Shown in pieces: positions 25,444 to 34,082 of a stretch of DNA of 64,000 nt (position 1 is the stretch's first letter; every line of letters starts with the position of its first letter). The DNA comes from Shewanella hanedai. GTDB lineage: Bacteria > Pseudomonadota > Gammaproteobacteria > Enterobacterales > Shewanellaceae. Where the stretch lies: contig NZ_VKGK01000022.1 of the NCBI RefSeq assembly GCF_007197645.1, forward strand, positions 46,566-110,565, given 5' to 3'. The translations under genes were made by a program, and so were the position numbers. The notes below the pieces were generated by a model that did no database searches, was not told the origin of the DNA, and saw only the letters and a list, made by a program, of their open reading frames with translations.

Positions 25444-27513
25444 TTATTGCAGCAATGAGATATCAGCAACATGTAAGAACTGCTCGCGTAGGCTAGAAAG
25501 TAGCGCTAAACGGTTATTCTTCAATGCTTCATCATCTGCCATTACCATCACATCTTCAAAGAATGTATCGACGCTTTCACGCAATCCAGCGAGTAGCACA
25601 AGGGCTTCTTGGTAGTTTGCAGCAGCAAATAGAGGTGCCAGCTGTGGCTGAAGTTCATTCAGCTTGGCTGCTAATGCCTTCTCAGCGCCTTCTACAAGTA
25701 ATTCAGCACTAATATCCGTTGCCAACTCACCTTCTACCTTCGCTAGAATGTTAGACACACGCTTGTTAGCTGCTGCAAGTGCAGAGGCTTGTTCAAGGGT
25801 TCTAAAGTGTGCGACGGCTTTGATACGGCTATCGAAGTCTGCTGGGGCGGTAGGGTTACGAGCCAATACAGCCAAAATCACATCGACGCTAACGCCTTGA
25901 TCTTGATACCAAGCACGGAAACGAGCCATAAAGAACTCAAGTACCTGTTCAGCGGTCTTGTCGTTGGTTAAGTTGCTACCATGAAGTGCTTGAGCCTTAG
26001 CGATAAGGTCAACAAGATCCAGCGGCAAGTTATTTTCAAGACAGATACGTAGCACACCAATAGCGGCGCGACGAAGTGCAAATGGATCGGCAGCGCCTTT
26101 CGGTGCTTGTCCAATGCCAAATATACCCACTAGCGTATCTAACTTTTCAGCCAACGCCACACAGATAGAGATAGGCGCTGTAGGCACTGTATCGCCAGAG
26201 AACTTAGGCTTGTATTGCTCTTCTAGTGCAACAGCAACGGCTTCAGTTTCACCGTTTAGTCGAGCGTAATGCATGCCCATGGTGCCTTGAAGATCGGTGA
26301 ACTCCATAACCATGTTCGTCATTAAGTCTGACTTAGAAAGTAGACCTGCGCGTGAAGCCTCTTCTGCATTGGCATCTATGCTGGTGGCAATATAACCAGC
26401 CAACTCAGAGATGCGCTCGACACGTTGCTTGATAGTACCAAGTTGCTTCTGGAACACGACGGTTTCAAGGCTAGCAAGACGCGATTCCAGCGACTCTTTT
26501 TTATCGGTTTCAAAGAAAAACTCAGCATCGGCAAGACGTGGACGAACCACTTTCTCGTTACCCGATATGATCACCTGAGGATCTTTCGATTCGATGTTTG
26601 TCACAAAGATAAAGTGAGGTAACAATTGTCCTTCTTTATCAAATACTGGGAAGTATTTCTGATCACCTTTCATGGTGTAAACCAAGGCTTCAGCAGGCAC
26701 ATCGAGGAACTTTTCTTCGAAGTTAGCTGTTAACACGACAGGCCATTCGACTAGCGAGGTGACCTCTTCAAGCAGTGCATCTTCTAGGTCAGCAACGCCA
26801 CCAATTTTGGCTGCAGCAGCTTCTGCATCGGCTTTGATAATCGCTTTACGCACTTCATAATCAGCCAGTACCATACCTTGCTCTTTCAGTGCAGAAAGGT
26901 AGTTATCAGCATGATCCAGTTCGAAACTCTTCTTACCCATGAACCGGTGTCCACGGATAACGCGTGCTGACTTTATGCCAAGCAGCTCACCTTCGACTAT
27001 CTCGCTACCCAGTAGCATCGTCACAGTATGAACAGGACGGATAAATTGCGTCTTGTTGCTACCCCAGCGCATAGGTTTAGAGATAGGTAACTTATCTAAT
27101 GCACGTTGTGCCATGTCACTGATAAGACTTTTAGTTTCAACACCAACAACTTTAGCTTGATGCAGTAACCACTCACCTTTATCTGTTTTAAGACGTTCAG
27201 CTTGTTCAACGGTAATGCCGTTACCACGAGCCCAGCCCATAGCGGCTTTAGTCGGGTTACCCTCAGCATCAAATGCTTGAGCAATCGCCGGACCACGCTT
27301 CTCTACGACCTTGTCAGCTTGTGCCAAAACCAGTTGGTTTATGGTAAAAGCCAAGCGGCGAGGCGCTGCATGCCAAACTGCAGATTCAAAGCTTAGTTCC
27401 GCTTTATTTAGCTCATCAGTAAAGTTACTAACAAAAGACTCAGCGAGTTTACGCAGGGCTTTAGGAGGTAGTTCTTCAGTACCAACTTCAATGAGTAAGT
27501 TTTCAAATTTCAT
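25444..27513 (-). CDS. glyS: Glycyl-tRNA synthetase beta subunit
   Basis: 689 residues, the usual length. It begins KFENLLIEVGTEELPPKALR, the class-wide GlyS N-terminal signature, and includes GMHYARLNGETEAVAVALEEQY, IGQAPKGAADPFALRRAAIGVLRI (HD-like region) and the C-terminal anticodon-binding DALR-type region (FFEDVMVMADDEALKNNRLALL). It forms the alpha2-beta2 class II glycyl-tRNA synthetase with GlyQ. It lies 11 bases downstream of glyQ on the same strand and is surely co-transcribed with it. Confidence 0.98.
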   Translation of the reverse strand: MKFENLLIEVGTEELPPKALRKLAESFVSNFTDELNKAELSFESAVWHAAPRRLAFTINQLVLAQADKVVEKRGPAIAQAFDAEGNPTKAAMGWARGNGITVEQAERLKTDKGEWLLHQAKVVGVETKSLISDMAQRALDKLPISKPMRWGSNKTQFIRPVHTVTMLLGSEIVEGELLGIKSARVIRGHRFMGKKSFELDHADNYLSALKEQGMVLADYEVRKAIIKADAEAAAAKIGGVADLEDALLEEVTSLVEWPVVLTANFEEKFLDVPAEALVYTMKGDQKYFPVFDKEGQLLPHFIFVTNIESKDPQVIISGNEKVVRPRLADAEFFFETDKKESLESRLASLETVVFQKQLGTIKQRVERISELAGYIATSIDANAEEASRAGLLSKSDLMTNMVMEFTDLQGTMGMHYARLNGETEAVAVALEEQYKPKFSGDTVPTAPISICVALAEKLDTLVGIFGIGQAPKGAADPFALRRAAIGVLRICLENNLPLDLVDLIAKAQALHGSNLTNDKTAEQVLEFFMARFRAWYQDQGVSVDVILAVLARNPTAPADFDSRIKAVAHFRTLEQASALAAANKRVSNILAKVEGELATDISAELLVEGAEKALAAKLNELQPQLAPLFAAANYQEALVLLAGLRESVDTFFEDVMVMADDEALKNNRLALLSSLREQFLHVADISLLQ

Positions 27514-27524
27514 TCTATGTACCT

Positions 27525-28430
27525 CTACTTACACATTGGGAAGCCAAGAGCTTCACGGGCTTGATAATATGATTCAGCAACGCCTTTAGCCATAGTGCGA
27601 ACGCGTAGAATATAACGCTGACGTTCGGTCACTGAAATAGCATGACGTGCATCAAGAAGATTGAATGCATGAGAGGCTTTCATCACTTGCTCATAAGCAG
27701 GTAGAGGCAATGGTTTTTCGAGGGCCAATAGACGCTGACAGGCGACTTCACAGTCATCAAACATCTTAAATAACACATCTACATCGGCGTGTTCGAAGTT
27801 ATACGTTGATTGCTCAACTTCATTTTGATGGAAGATATCGCCATACATTATCTTGCCCATAGGACCATCAGTCCACACAAGATCATAAACGCTATCAACT
27901 TCCTGAATATACATCGCGAGACGCTCAAGACCATAGGTGATCTCGCCGGTAACCGGTGTACATTCAAGTCCGCCAACCTGTTGAAAATAAGTAAATTGTG
28001 ACACTTCCATGCCATTTAGCCAGATCTCCCAACCTAGGCCCCAAGCGCCTAGAGTCGGTGATTCCCAGTTATCTTCAACGAAACGTACATCATGTACATT
28101 CATGTCGACACCAAGTGCTTCAAGAGAGCCAAGGTAAAGCTCTTGAATATTGTCAGGAGACGGTTTTAACACGACCTGAAATTGGTAATAGTGCTGTAGA
28201 CGGTTAGGGTTTTCACCATAACGTCCATCAGTAGGGCGGCGACATGGTTGTACATAAGCACTGCTCATTGGCTCAGGGCCTAATGAACGTAAGAAAGTTT
28301 GTGGGTGGAAAGTACCGGCACCAACTTCCATATCTAGAGGTTGAACGATTGCGCAACCTTGCTGCGCCCAGTATTCCTGCAGGGTAAAAATGAACCCTTG
28401 GAATGTCTTTACGTCATGTTTCGTCGTCAT
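27525..28430 (-). CDS. glyQ: Glycyl-tRNA synthetase alpha subunit
   Basis: 301 residues. The catalytic class II core is clear: FQGFIFTLQEYWAQQGCAIV, the QPLDMEVGAGTFHPQTFLR segment, RPTDGRYGENPNRLQHYYQF (motif 2 region) and LEGL-type VTGEITYGLERLAMYIQ. It activates glycine and pairs with GlyS. First gene of glyQS. The upstream gap to tag contains a repeat-like element at 28527. Confidence 0.98.
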   Translation of the reverse strand: MTTKHDVKTFQGFIFTLQEYWAQQGCAIVQPLDMEVGAGTFHPQTFLRSLGPEPMSSAYVQPCRRPTDGRYGENPNRLQHYYQFQVVLKPSPDNIQELYLGSLEALGVDMNVHDVRFVEDNWESPTLGAWGLGWEIWLNGMEVSQFTYFQQVGGLECTPVTGEITYGLERLAMYIQEVDSVYDLVWTDGPMGKIMYGDIFHQNEVEQSTYNFEHADVDVLFKMFDDCEVACQRLLALEKPLPLPAYEQVMKASHAFNLLDARHAISVTERQRYILRVRTMAKGVAESYYQAREALGFPMCK

Positions 28431-28526
28431 GTCTACTATATACGCCGTCAGGATGATACCAACCTCTCTTTAATGCCATTTGAGCATGCAGAGATAGCTT
28501 GGAAATTGAAAAAATGGTTTCAATTA

Positions 28527-28646
28527 TATACCCAAACAGCCTCAAGATGCGAGTTTCAGAACGCCTGTAGGTTAGCGGAACTGGGCAGTTATTCAGAGAA
28601 TGCTTGCTCCTTTGTAGATATCGCTTATTGAATTCGTTTGGGTATT
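28527..28646. repeat. About 120-bp element with inverted ends (MITE-like)
   Basis: It begins TATACCCAAACAGCCTC and ends CGTTTGGGTATT, so the ends are imperfect inverted repeats. It lies between divergent glyQ and tag. The start resembles TATACCCAAGCCTCTTGGAA at 61835. Small size, terminal inversion and intergenic position suggest a non-autonomous palindromic element; no target duplication is clear. Confidence 0.5.
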
Positions 28647-28712
28647 GCTTGTATCACAACTCTTATGTAGGTTATTTTTTATCTCATCTAGTCACTTTTG
28701 GAATTATTTACC

Positions 28713-29276
28713 ATGGAAATGCAACGTTGTAGCTGGGTTGGCGATGATGATATCTATCAAGCGTATCATGATGAGGTTTGGGGGCGACCCGTTTACGACA
28801 GTCAGGAGTTATTCGCCAAGCTCTGTCTCGATGGGCAACAGGCTGGATTGTCTTGGATCACTATCCTGAAAAAACAGAAAACTTATGAAGCGGCTTTTGC
28901 TAATTTCGATCCGTCGATTATTGCTAAGTTTGATGAAGAGAAAGTTGAATCACTATTATTGGATAAAGGGATAGTACGTAATCGATTAAAGGTAAACTCG
29001 ATCATCAAAAACGCTCGTGGGTATATGAGTTATACGGCAAATGGTGATGATTTCTCTCAGTTCCTGTGGAGCTTTGTTGGTGGAAAACCCATAGTTAACA
29101 CTTTTCGTGGAATGTCAGAGGTTCCGACTCAGACTCCAGAGTCTGAAGCTATGTCTAAAGCTCTGAAAAAGCTAGGATTTAACTTTGTAGGTCCAACAAT
29201 TTGTTATGCTTTCATGCAGGCGGTTGGAATGGTGAATGATCATACAACAGACTGCTTTTGTTATGGTAAGTGCTAG
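28713..29276 (+). CDS. tag: DNA-3-methyladenine glycosylase I
   Basis: 187 residues from the ATG at 28713 (MEMQRCSWVG); a TTG at 28698 and an ATG at 28719 are alternatives. It has the Tag family sequence CSWVGDDDIYQAYHDEVWGRP, then LCLDGQQAGLSWITILKK and the zinc-binding Cys/His residues at the N-terminus (C near 5, H near 18) and C-terminus (NDHTTDCFCY). It excises 3-methyladenine from alkylated DNA. Monocistronic; it converges with the large amidohydrolase across a 326-base gap. Confidence 0.95.
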   Translation: MEMQRCSWVGDDDIYQAYHDEVWGRPVYDSQELFAKLCLDGQQAGLSWITILKKQKTYEAAFANFDPSIIAKFDEEKVESLLLDKGIVRNRLKVNSIIKNARGYMSYTANGDDFSQFLWSFVGGKPIVNTFRGMSEVPTQTPESEAMSKALKKLGFNFVGPTICYAFMQAVGMVNDHTTDCFCYGKC

Positions 29277-29360
29277 AAAGTAGAACTCGTATCGATTGTT
29301 GAGCTCCTCGTTTAGTTTCAAGGGGTGAGGGTTAAATAACTGTCATTTTCTCTCTTAGCC

Positions 29361-29386
29361 GTCATCCTGAACTCGTTTCAGGATCC
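29361..29386 (+). repeat. Dispersed 26-bp palindromic repeat, copy 2
   Basis: Begins GTCATCCTGAACTCG and continues TTTCAGGATCC. It matches the reverse complement of 16746-16772 with one difference in the loop. Confidence 0.65.
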
Positions 29387-29438
29387 ATCCTCTTAGCATT
29401 TTTTGTACTTTGCCTTTATCTGTTACCCCAAAAAACAA

Positions 29439-29470
29439 AAAAGGAGTGTTCCACGTGGAACACTCCTTTT
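29439..29470. terminator. 32-bp perfect palindrome: bidirectional terminator with a perfect parS core
   Basis: The centre, 29447-29462, is TGTTCCACGTGGAACA, a perfect parS. It is extended symmetrically by AAAAGGAG on the left and CTCCTTTT on the right, giving a 16-bp perfect stem with A/T tracts. It lies between convergent tag and the amidohydrolase gene, where a shared terminator is expected. ParB binding and termination are both inferred from sequence. Confidence 0.75.
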
Positions 29471-29508
29471 ACTTTCACGTAAATCTCTTAAACAGCGGAG
29501 CTGAATTT

Positions 29509-29545
29509 AAATTATTTTTTAGCTTTTTAACTTAAAAAATAATTT
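29509..29545. terminator. AT-only 13-bp hairpin
   Basis: AAATTATTTTTTA and TAAAAAATAATTT form a perfect 13-bp stem around an 11-nt loop, 58 bases past the amidohydrolase stop. The stem has no G or C, so termination is uncertain. Confidence 0.35.
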
Positions 29546-29602
29546 TCCTAAAATATAAATTTGGCAGTAAAGTTAGCCAGATTTTAAATTTAAAAATAGA
29601 TA

Positions 29603-32600
29603 TTAAAGTTCAAAAAAGAACGGTTTTCTCTTAGTCTCATCCCCATTGAGAAGATCCATGGTTTCTGCGTTGTATAGTTTTCCATTGACCATAGTGTAAG
29701 TAACACGATCTGTTACTCGAATATCTTCAAGTGGATTACCATCGATCACGATAAGGTCGGCAAGTTTTCCTTGTTTGATTGAACCAATTTGATGATCCAT
29801 CGCAAAGTGTTTAGCTGGGTTGATCGTTGCTGTTTTGAGTACTTCGAGATTACTCATGCCACCTTGGGCAAACATCCACATCTCCCAATGAGCTGCTAAT
29901 CCTTCACGCTGACCATGAGCACCGATGTTTGGCTTAATGCCTAAATCGTTCATCTCGTTGGCAACGCGTGCCACGTTGAAATGGTTATAATGTTCATCTG
30001 GTGCAGTAGGTCGACGCATTGAACGAGCTTGTAATAGGTCGCTCGGAACAAATTTTGAAAGTCGTGGATGAGCCCAAACATCAGTTTTGTCATACCAATA
30101 GTTCTCACCAGATATCCCGCCGTAAGCGACAACGAGAGTTGGGGTATAGCCAACTTCGGTCTGGCTCCAGAACTGTTTAATGTCATTGTAGATTGCACCA
30201 GCAGGTAGTGAGTGTTCAATGCCTGTGTGTCCATCTGCGATCATCGAAAGGTTATGTTGCAGTAAACTTCCACCTTCGGGTACGACCATCATCTCTAACT
30301 CTCGTGCTGCGGCAATCACTTGCTGCCTCTGATCACGACGAGGTTGGTTGTAACTTTTAACGCTAAATGCGCCCACTTTCTTCAGACGTTCAAGATGGAA
30401 TTTTGCATCTTCAAGTGAATCGATGTGAGAGGTATAACCTGGCGCGTTGGCACCATAGAGAATTGTTCCGGTAGAGAAAATACGCGGTCCTGCAATATTG
30501 CCTGCTTTTTGCTGTTCAGCAGCGGAAAATATTTCAGTGGTATCGTTAGATGGATCATGAATCGCTGTCACACCTAGGGAGAGGTTAGAGTAAAGTTTCC
30601 AGTTCTGTTGAGGAATAATCTCACTCTCACCTTGTGCGCCATGGGCGTGTGCATCAAACAGTCCAGGCATTAAACTCTTACCGGTAATATCTATTACTTG
30701 TGCATCGCTTGGGATTTCAGTATCAGCGTCGCCGACGGTCAAAATATGATTGTCTTTGACTATCACTACGCCATTATCGATCACCTTATCGTTTTCCATG
30801 GTGATGATCTTGCCACCGACAAAAGCAATTGTTCCACGTGGAACATCGGCTTTTTGGGTAAAGCCAAGGTCAGTGATTTTAGGCTCACTTGCCTTGTTGG
30901 CTTCACTATCTTTGTCATCTGATTTTTTCGCGCTATAAGCGGTGTCGACATCAACTTGATAAAGCTCTGGGCCTAGGGTCCAGTAAAGTTGGTCGCTATC
31001 GTTGTTCCAGCTAATGCTCTCACCAGCACGGACACTCAGTTGAGTAACCGGAAGGTTATTCGCTTTGGGGCCTATGTTGACTGTCTCACCGTGTTTGGCG
31101 AAGGGGGTGACCCAAACTTTAAATCGCTCAGCGAAAGCAAGCTGCTTGCCATCTGGTGATACACGGAATTCAGTAGCGTGCTTGCTGGTGTAGTGTACCC
31201 GCTTTTGAAAGCCATCTAGATTAATGGATGCTAGTTCTGGAGTTTCACCATGATCCATAAAGTAAACACGATCTGATTCTGCACCAAATTGTGGTTGGTA
31301 ACCGTCAGGAGTGATCTTAGTATTTTGCTTACCTTTTATATCGACTTTATAAAGTCCTGTTTCCTGTGACCAAGTCCTTGGCGTGATGTAGCCGCCTTTG
31401 GCCTTGCGGTAAACTACAAATGAACCATCAGGTGAGAAGGTCGGCTCAACGTATTTTCCTGGTTCATTAGTTAAGGTTTTAACTCGTTTGTTTCTGACGT
31501 TAGCGACACGAACGCTACCTTGCTTCTCGTCATCCCAAGTGGTGAATACAATGCTTTTACCATCGCGAGACCACTGAGGAAACAGCTCTCTAAGATCACC
31601 GTCTAGCTTGGTCAGACGGCTGCGTTTACCCTCTGATTTTCCGTTAGATAGGGAGTTAACCCAAAGCTTGCCAAGCGCTTCATAGACAACCTTTTTACCG
31701 TCAGGTGATACTTGCGCCATTCGGAGCATCTTCACATCAAAGCTATCTTGATCTAAGTCTTGTGTGAAACGAACAGATGGCTGAACATCCAGTTTAGTTT
31801 TAACTGAGAAGGGGATCTGTTTAACGGTCTTTGATTCAACATCGAGCTTATTAATTTTGCCGCCAGCCCAGAAGACGATCTCTTCGTTGTCATTGGTCCA
31901 GCTCATGGTTGGGTAGACACCATGGATAGCCCATGTCTCCTGCATATCCCTATCAAGTTTGCCATAGAGCTTTTCGGTTTTACCTGACTTTAGGTCAAGC
32001 AGGTATAAGGAGGATTGAAAGCCATCGCGTTTGATATAAGCAAGCTTAGTACCATCAGGACTTGGAGTGGGGCGAATTGCACCACCGGTTCCTTCAATGA
32101 GCACTTCTATGTCACCGGTTTGAGTGTCATAGCGTTTTATCTTGTAGATGCCTTTGACTGAGTCCTTTGAATAGTGGAACGTCTTACCTGGAGTGGCGTC
32201 CTGGCTGAAGTAGATGTAACGGCCGTCAGGGGAGTAAGCTGGCTCACCAAGATCTTTCTGTTCATTAGGACGTTCAGTAAGCTTGATACCTTCACCGCCT
32301 GCAACGTGGTACATCCAGACTTCACCGGCACCTAAACTACGAGATCCTGTGTAGTGTTTACGGGCGACTAGGTATTGACAGTCTGGACTCCAAGCTGGGC
32401 TGTTTAACAGTCTGAATGTTTCTTGGGTTACTGCTCTTGCGTTGCTGCCATCGGCTTCCATAATCCAGATGTTATCACCACCATCCTCATCCGAGGTGAA
32501 GGCGATATACTTACCGTCTGGACTGTAAACGGGTTGCATCTGCCATGCGATACCCTTTGCTATTACCTTAGCTTCCCCACCTTCAATCGGCATCTGGTAG

Positions 32601-32827
32601 ATGTCACCTAACATATCAAATACGATATTCTCACCGTTAGGGCTGACACTGATATTCATCCAGGTGCCTTCAGTCACATTGATATCGACTTGTTGTAGTG
32701 GAGCATTGGCTGGGGCGTTGACTTGCCACTCAGCCACTTTTTCTGCTGATGCTTCCTCGGCAAATGAAGGTAAGCTAAAGCTAAGTGCGATTGCTGCACA
32801 CAGCGGGGTTAATGTATTTTTTAGCAT
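29603..32827 (-). CDS. Secreted TolB-propeller/amidohydrolase fusion protein
   Basis: 1074 residues from MLKNTLTPLCAAIAL, which gives a clean signal peptide ending FAEEA; an upstream ATG at 32887 would bury it. Residues ~30-640 contain repeated WD40-like/TolB units (YSPDGKYIAFTSDEDGGDNI, YSPDGRYIYFSQDA, FSPDGSFVVYRKAKGG). Residues ~670-1070 form an amidohydrolase domain: GKSLMPGLFDAHAHG with the metal-binding HxH, GVTAIHDPSND, GAHGQREGLAAHWEMW and GKLADLIVIDGNPLEDI. Likely a periplasmic metal-dependent hydrolase of a cyclic amide or peptide-like substrate, which cannot be predicted. A perfect parS lies within it at 30830. Confidence 0.9.
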   Translation of the reverse strand: MLKNTLTPLCAAIALSFSLPSFAEEASAEKVAEWQVNAPANAPLQQVDINVTEGTWMNISVSPNGENIVFDMLGDIYQMPIEGGEAKVIAKGIAWQMQPVYSPDGKYIAFTSDEDGGDNIWIMEADGSNARAVTQETFRLLNSPAWSPDCQYLVARKHYTGSRSLGAGEVWMYHVAGGEGIKLTERPNEQKDLGEPAYSPDGRYIYFSQDATPGKTFHYSKDSVKGIYKIKRYDTQTGDIEVLIEGTGGAIRPTPSPDGTKLAYIKRDGFQSSLYLLDLKSGKTEKLYGKLDRDMQETWAIHGVYPTMSWTNDNEEIVFWAGGKINKLDVESKTVKQIPFSVKTKLDVQPSVRFTQDLDQDSFDVKMLRMAQVSPDGKKVVYEALGKLWVNSLSNGKSEGKRSRLTKLDGDLRELFPQWSRDGKSIVFTTWDDEKQGSVRVANVRNKRVKTLTNEPGKYVEPTFSPDGSFVVYRKAKGGYITPRTWSQETGLYKVDIKGKQNTKITPDGYQPQFGAESDRVYFMDHGETPELASINLDGFQKRVHYTSKHATEFRVSPDGKQLAFAERFKVWVTPFAKHGETVNIGPKANNLPVTQLSVRAGESISWNNDSDQLYWTLGPELYQVDVDTAYSAKKSDDKDSEANKASEPKITDLGFTQKADVPRGTIAFVGGKIITMENDKVIDNGVVIVKDNHILTVGDADTEIPSDAQVIDITGKSLMPGLFDAHAHGAQGESEIIPQQNWKLYSNLSLGVTAIHDPSNDTTEIFSAAEQQKAGNIAGPRIFSTGTILYGANAPGYTSHIDSLEDAKFHLERLKKVGAFSVKSYNQPRRDQRQQVIAAARELEMMVVPEGGSLLQHNLSMIADGHTGIEHSLPAGAIYNDIKQFWSQTEVGYTPTLVVAYGGISGENYWYDKTDVWAHPRLSKFVPSDLLQARSMRRPTAPDEHYNHFNVARVANEMNDLGIKPNIGAHGQREGLAAHWEMWMFAQGGMSNLEVLKTATINPAKHFAMDHQIGSIKQGKLADLIVIDGNPLEDIRVTDRVTYTMVNGKLYNAETMDLLNGDETKRKPFFFEL
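30830..30845. other. parS site (perfect)
   Basis: TGTTCCACGTGGAACA, identical over all 16 bases to the copies at 29447 and 34058. It lies inside the amidohydrolase coding sequence, over the codons for Asp-Val-Pro-Arg-Gly-Thr. Confidence 0.8.
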
Positions 32828-33164
32828 TGAGTCCCTGATCCTTATTGTAGTTATTTCTTGAGTCAGCCTTATTATTTTAAGTTGCATTATTGGCTGCTGT
32901 TTAGAGATGTTATGAATTTTAAACTTGTGCTGATTTTACTGTTCGGTAGAACATCACTTGAATTGTTATTATTTGTCGCGATATTAATCTGTATTCTGTA
33001 TACAAGTTAATTTTTGAGGTTATTTATCGCATATTTAGCAGTTGAGTAAAACAAAAACCGTGTAGTAATTTTGTTAACGAAAATGTTGCTTGGAGAATGG
33101 GGTGGGGACTAACTCGGTAACAAATACCCTTGGTATATTTGCTACCGATCTATTCTGTGCAAAA
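32828..33164. other. Intergenic region; hairpin near the MOSC gene end
   Basis: No gene is seen in these 337 bases. An imperfect hairpin at 33115-33147 (CGGTA and CAAATA pairing with TATTTG and TACCG) follows the MOSC gene stop by 17 bases on the minus strand and may be its 3' end structure. The amidohydrolase promoter must lie near 32850-33000, in AT-rich sequence. Confidence 0.4.
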
Positions 33165-33653
33165 CTAGTCGATAAACGAGAGTTGTTGTGGGGCGTCTGC
33201 AATGGTGACCACATCACCTTGAGATATTTGTGCATCATTCAAGACGCGACATGTGACACCACCTCGCCAATCTGGTGTGAGTGCTTTCTCTAAACCAGCT
33301 TGTGCAATCTCCATCTTTTTACACGGATCGGTTTCACCTGTTATCTCTAATTCTAAGCCGCCAATTTTTAATAGCTTGCCTTTGTCCGCAGCCGAGAAAC
33401 TATAATCTTTGATCAGTAAGTTGGCGCGTCTGGTAGTCCAGTGAAGTTCGACACTGACCTCTGAACAGACAATGTTCCACTGCTCTTGTGACATCACTGT
33501 GACTTGTCGTTTACCGGGACGGCCAAAGAAGTCTTGCTCTACGCCTGCAGACTTAGTGACTTGAGCTGTATCTACCAGCGTCATTGGACCTTGTCTGATT
33601 GGCTTAAATCCTATCGCTGATAGTGTTGGCATTTGAGCTCCTGCTGCTTTCAT
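33165..33653 (-). CDS. MOSC domain-containing protein
   Basis: 162 residues; a start at the second Met (about residue 8) is possible. The MOSC (molybdenum cofactor sulfurase C-terminal) fold is indicated by FGRPGKRQVTVMSQEQW, RRANLLIKDYSFSAADKGKLLKIGG, LEITGETDPCKKMEIAQAGLE with the conserved Cys, and the DWRGGVTCRVL ending. Such stand-alone MOSC proteins probably handle sulfur or molybdenum cofactor chemistry; the substrate is unknown. It lies 31 bases downstream of tusA on the same strand, which supports a sulfur-related role. Confidence 0.85.
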   Translation of the reverse strand: MKAAGAQMPTLSAIGFKPIRQGPMTLVDTAQVTKSAGVEQDFFGRPGKRQVTVMSQEQWNIVCSEVSVELHWTTRRANLLIKDYSFSAADKGKLLKIGGLELEITGETDPCKKMEIAQAGLEKALTPDWRGGVTCRVLNDAQISQGDVVTIADAPQQLSFID

Positions 33654-33684
33654 ATTCTATTGAGTGCTGAAAGCTTAGGTTCGC

Positions 33685-33930
33685 CTATAAACCTTTTTGG
33701 ATCAAGTATTGGTACGGGGTTGTTGCTGTTTGGCTAGCGAGAAGTTTATGATCCATAAACTCACAGAAACTTGGAATGTCACGAGTTGTGGCTGGGTCAT
33801 CTGCGATGATCAGCAATGTTTCTCCCTGTGCCATTTTACGCACGGATTTGCGTACCATCATGACAGGTTCAGGACACCTAAGCCCTATTGCATCGAGTTG
33901 GTGTTGCGCTTGTGAAAATGGATCGCTCAT
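33685..33930 (-). CDS. tusA: Sulfurtransferase TusA
   Basis: 81 residues with the TusA signature DAIGLRCPEPVMMVRKSVRKM, including the active Cys of the CPxP motif at about residue 19, then GETLLIIADDPATTRDIPSFCEFM. It accepts sulfur from IscS and passes it to the TusBCD/E relay for 2-thiouridine synthesis in tRNA and to other acceptors. Probably co-transcribed with the MOSC gene. Confidence 0.97.
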   Translation of the reverse strand: MSDPFSQAQHQLDAIGLRCPEPVMMVRKSVRKMAQGETLLIIADDPATTRDIPSFCEFMDHKLLASQTATTPYQYLIQKGL

Positions 33931-34057
33931 GTGTTTAGCCTAATTGCCAAAATCGCTGTAACAGTGGTGGCTAATATTACGCTAGCCGTAAAACGATGCA
34001 AGTTTGGCTGTGTGTTTTGTGAACCTATCCATGTGCTAATTGATTAGACTGAGTCAG

Positions 34058-34073
34058 TGTTCCACGTGGAACA
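34058..34073. other. parS site (perfect)
   Basis: TGTTCCACGTGGAACA in the gap between ybaK and tusA, 10 bases past the ybaK stop codon. Confidence 0.85.
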
Positions 34074-34082
34074 TTTTAGATG

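Larger units (their letters stand above)
29277..29602. other. Convergent intergenic region with a repeat, a parS-centred terminator and an AT hairpin
   Basis: No gene is seen. From left to right it holds the 26-bp repeat copy at 29361, the 32-bp palindrome with a perfect parS core at 29439, and an AT-only stem at 29509. Each is listed separately. Confidence 0.6.

Noticed and set aside
28341..28631. 96-codon plus-strand ORF across the glyQ start and the MITE-like element
   Set aside because: It spans a coding/intergenic boundary on the opposite strand and covers the repeat; likely chance.
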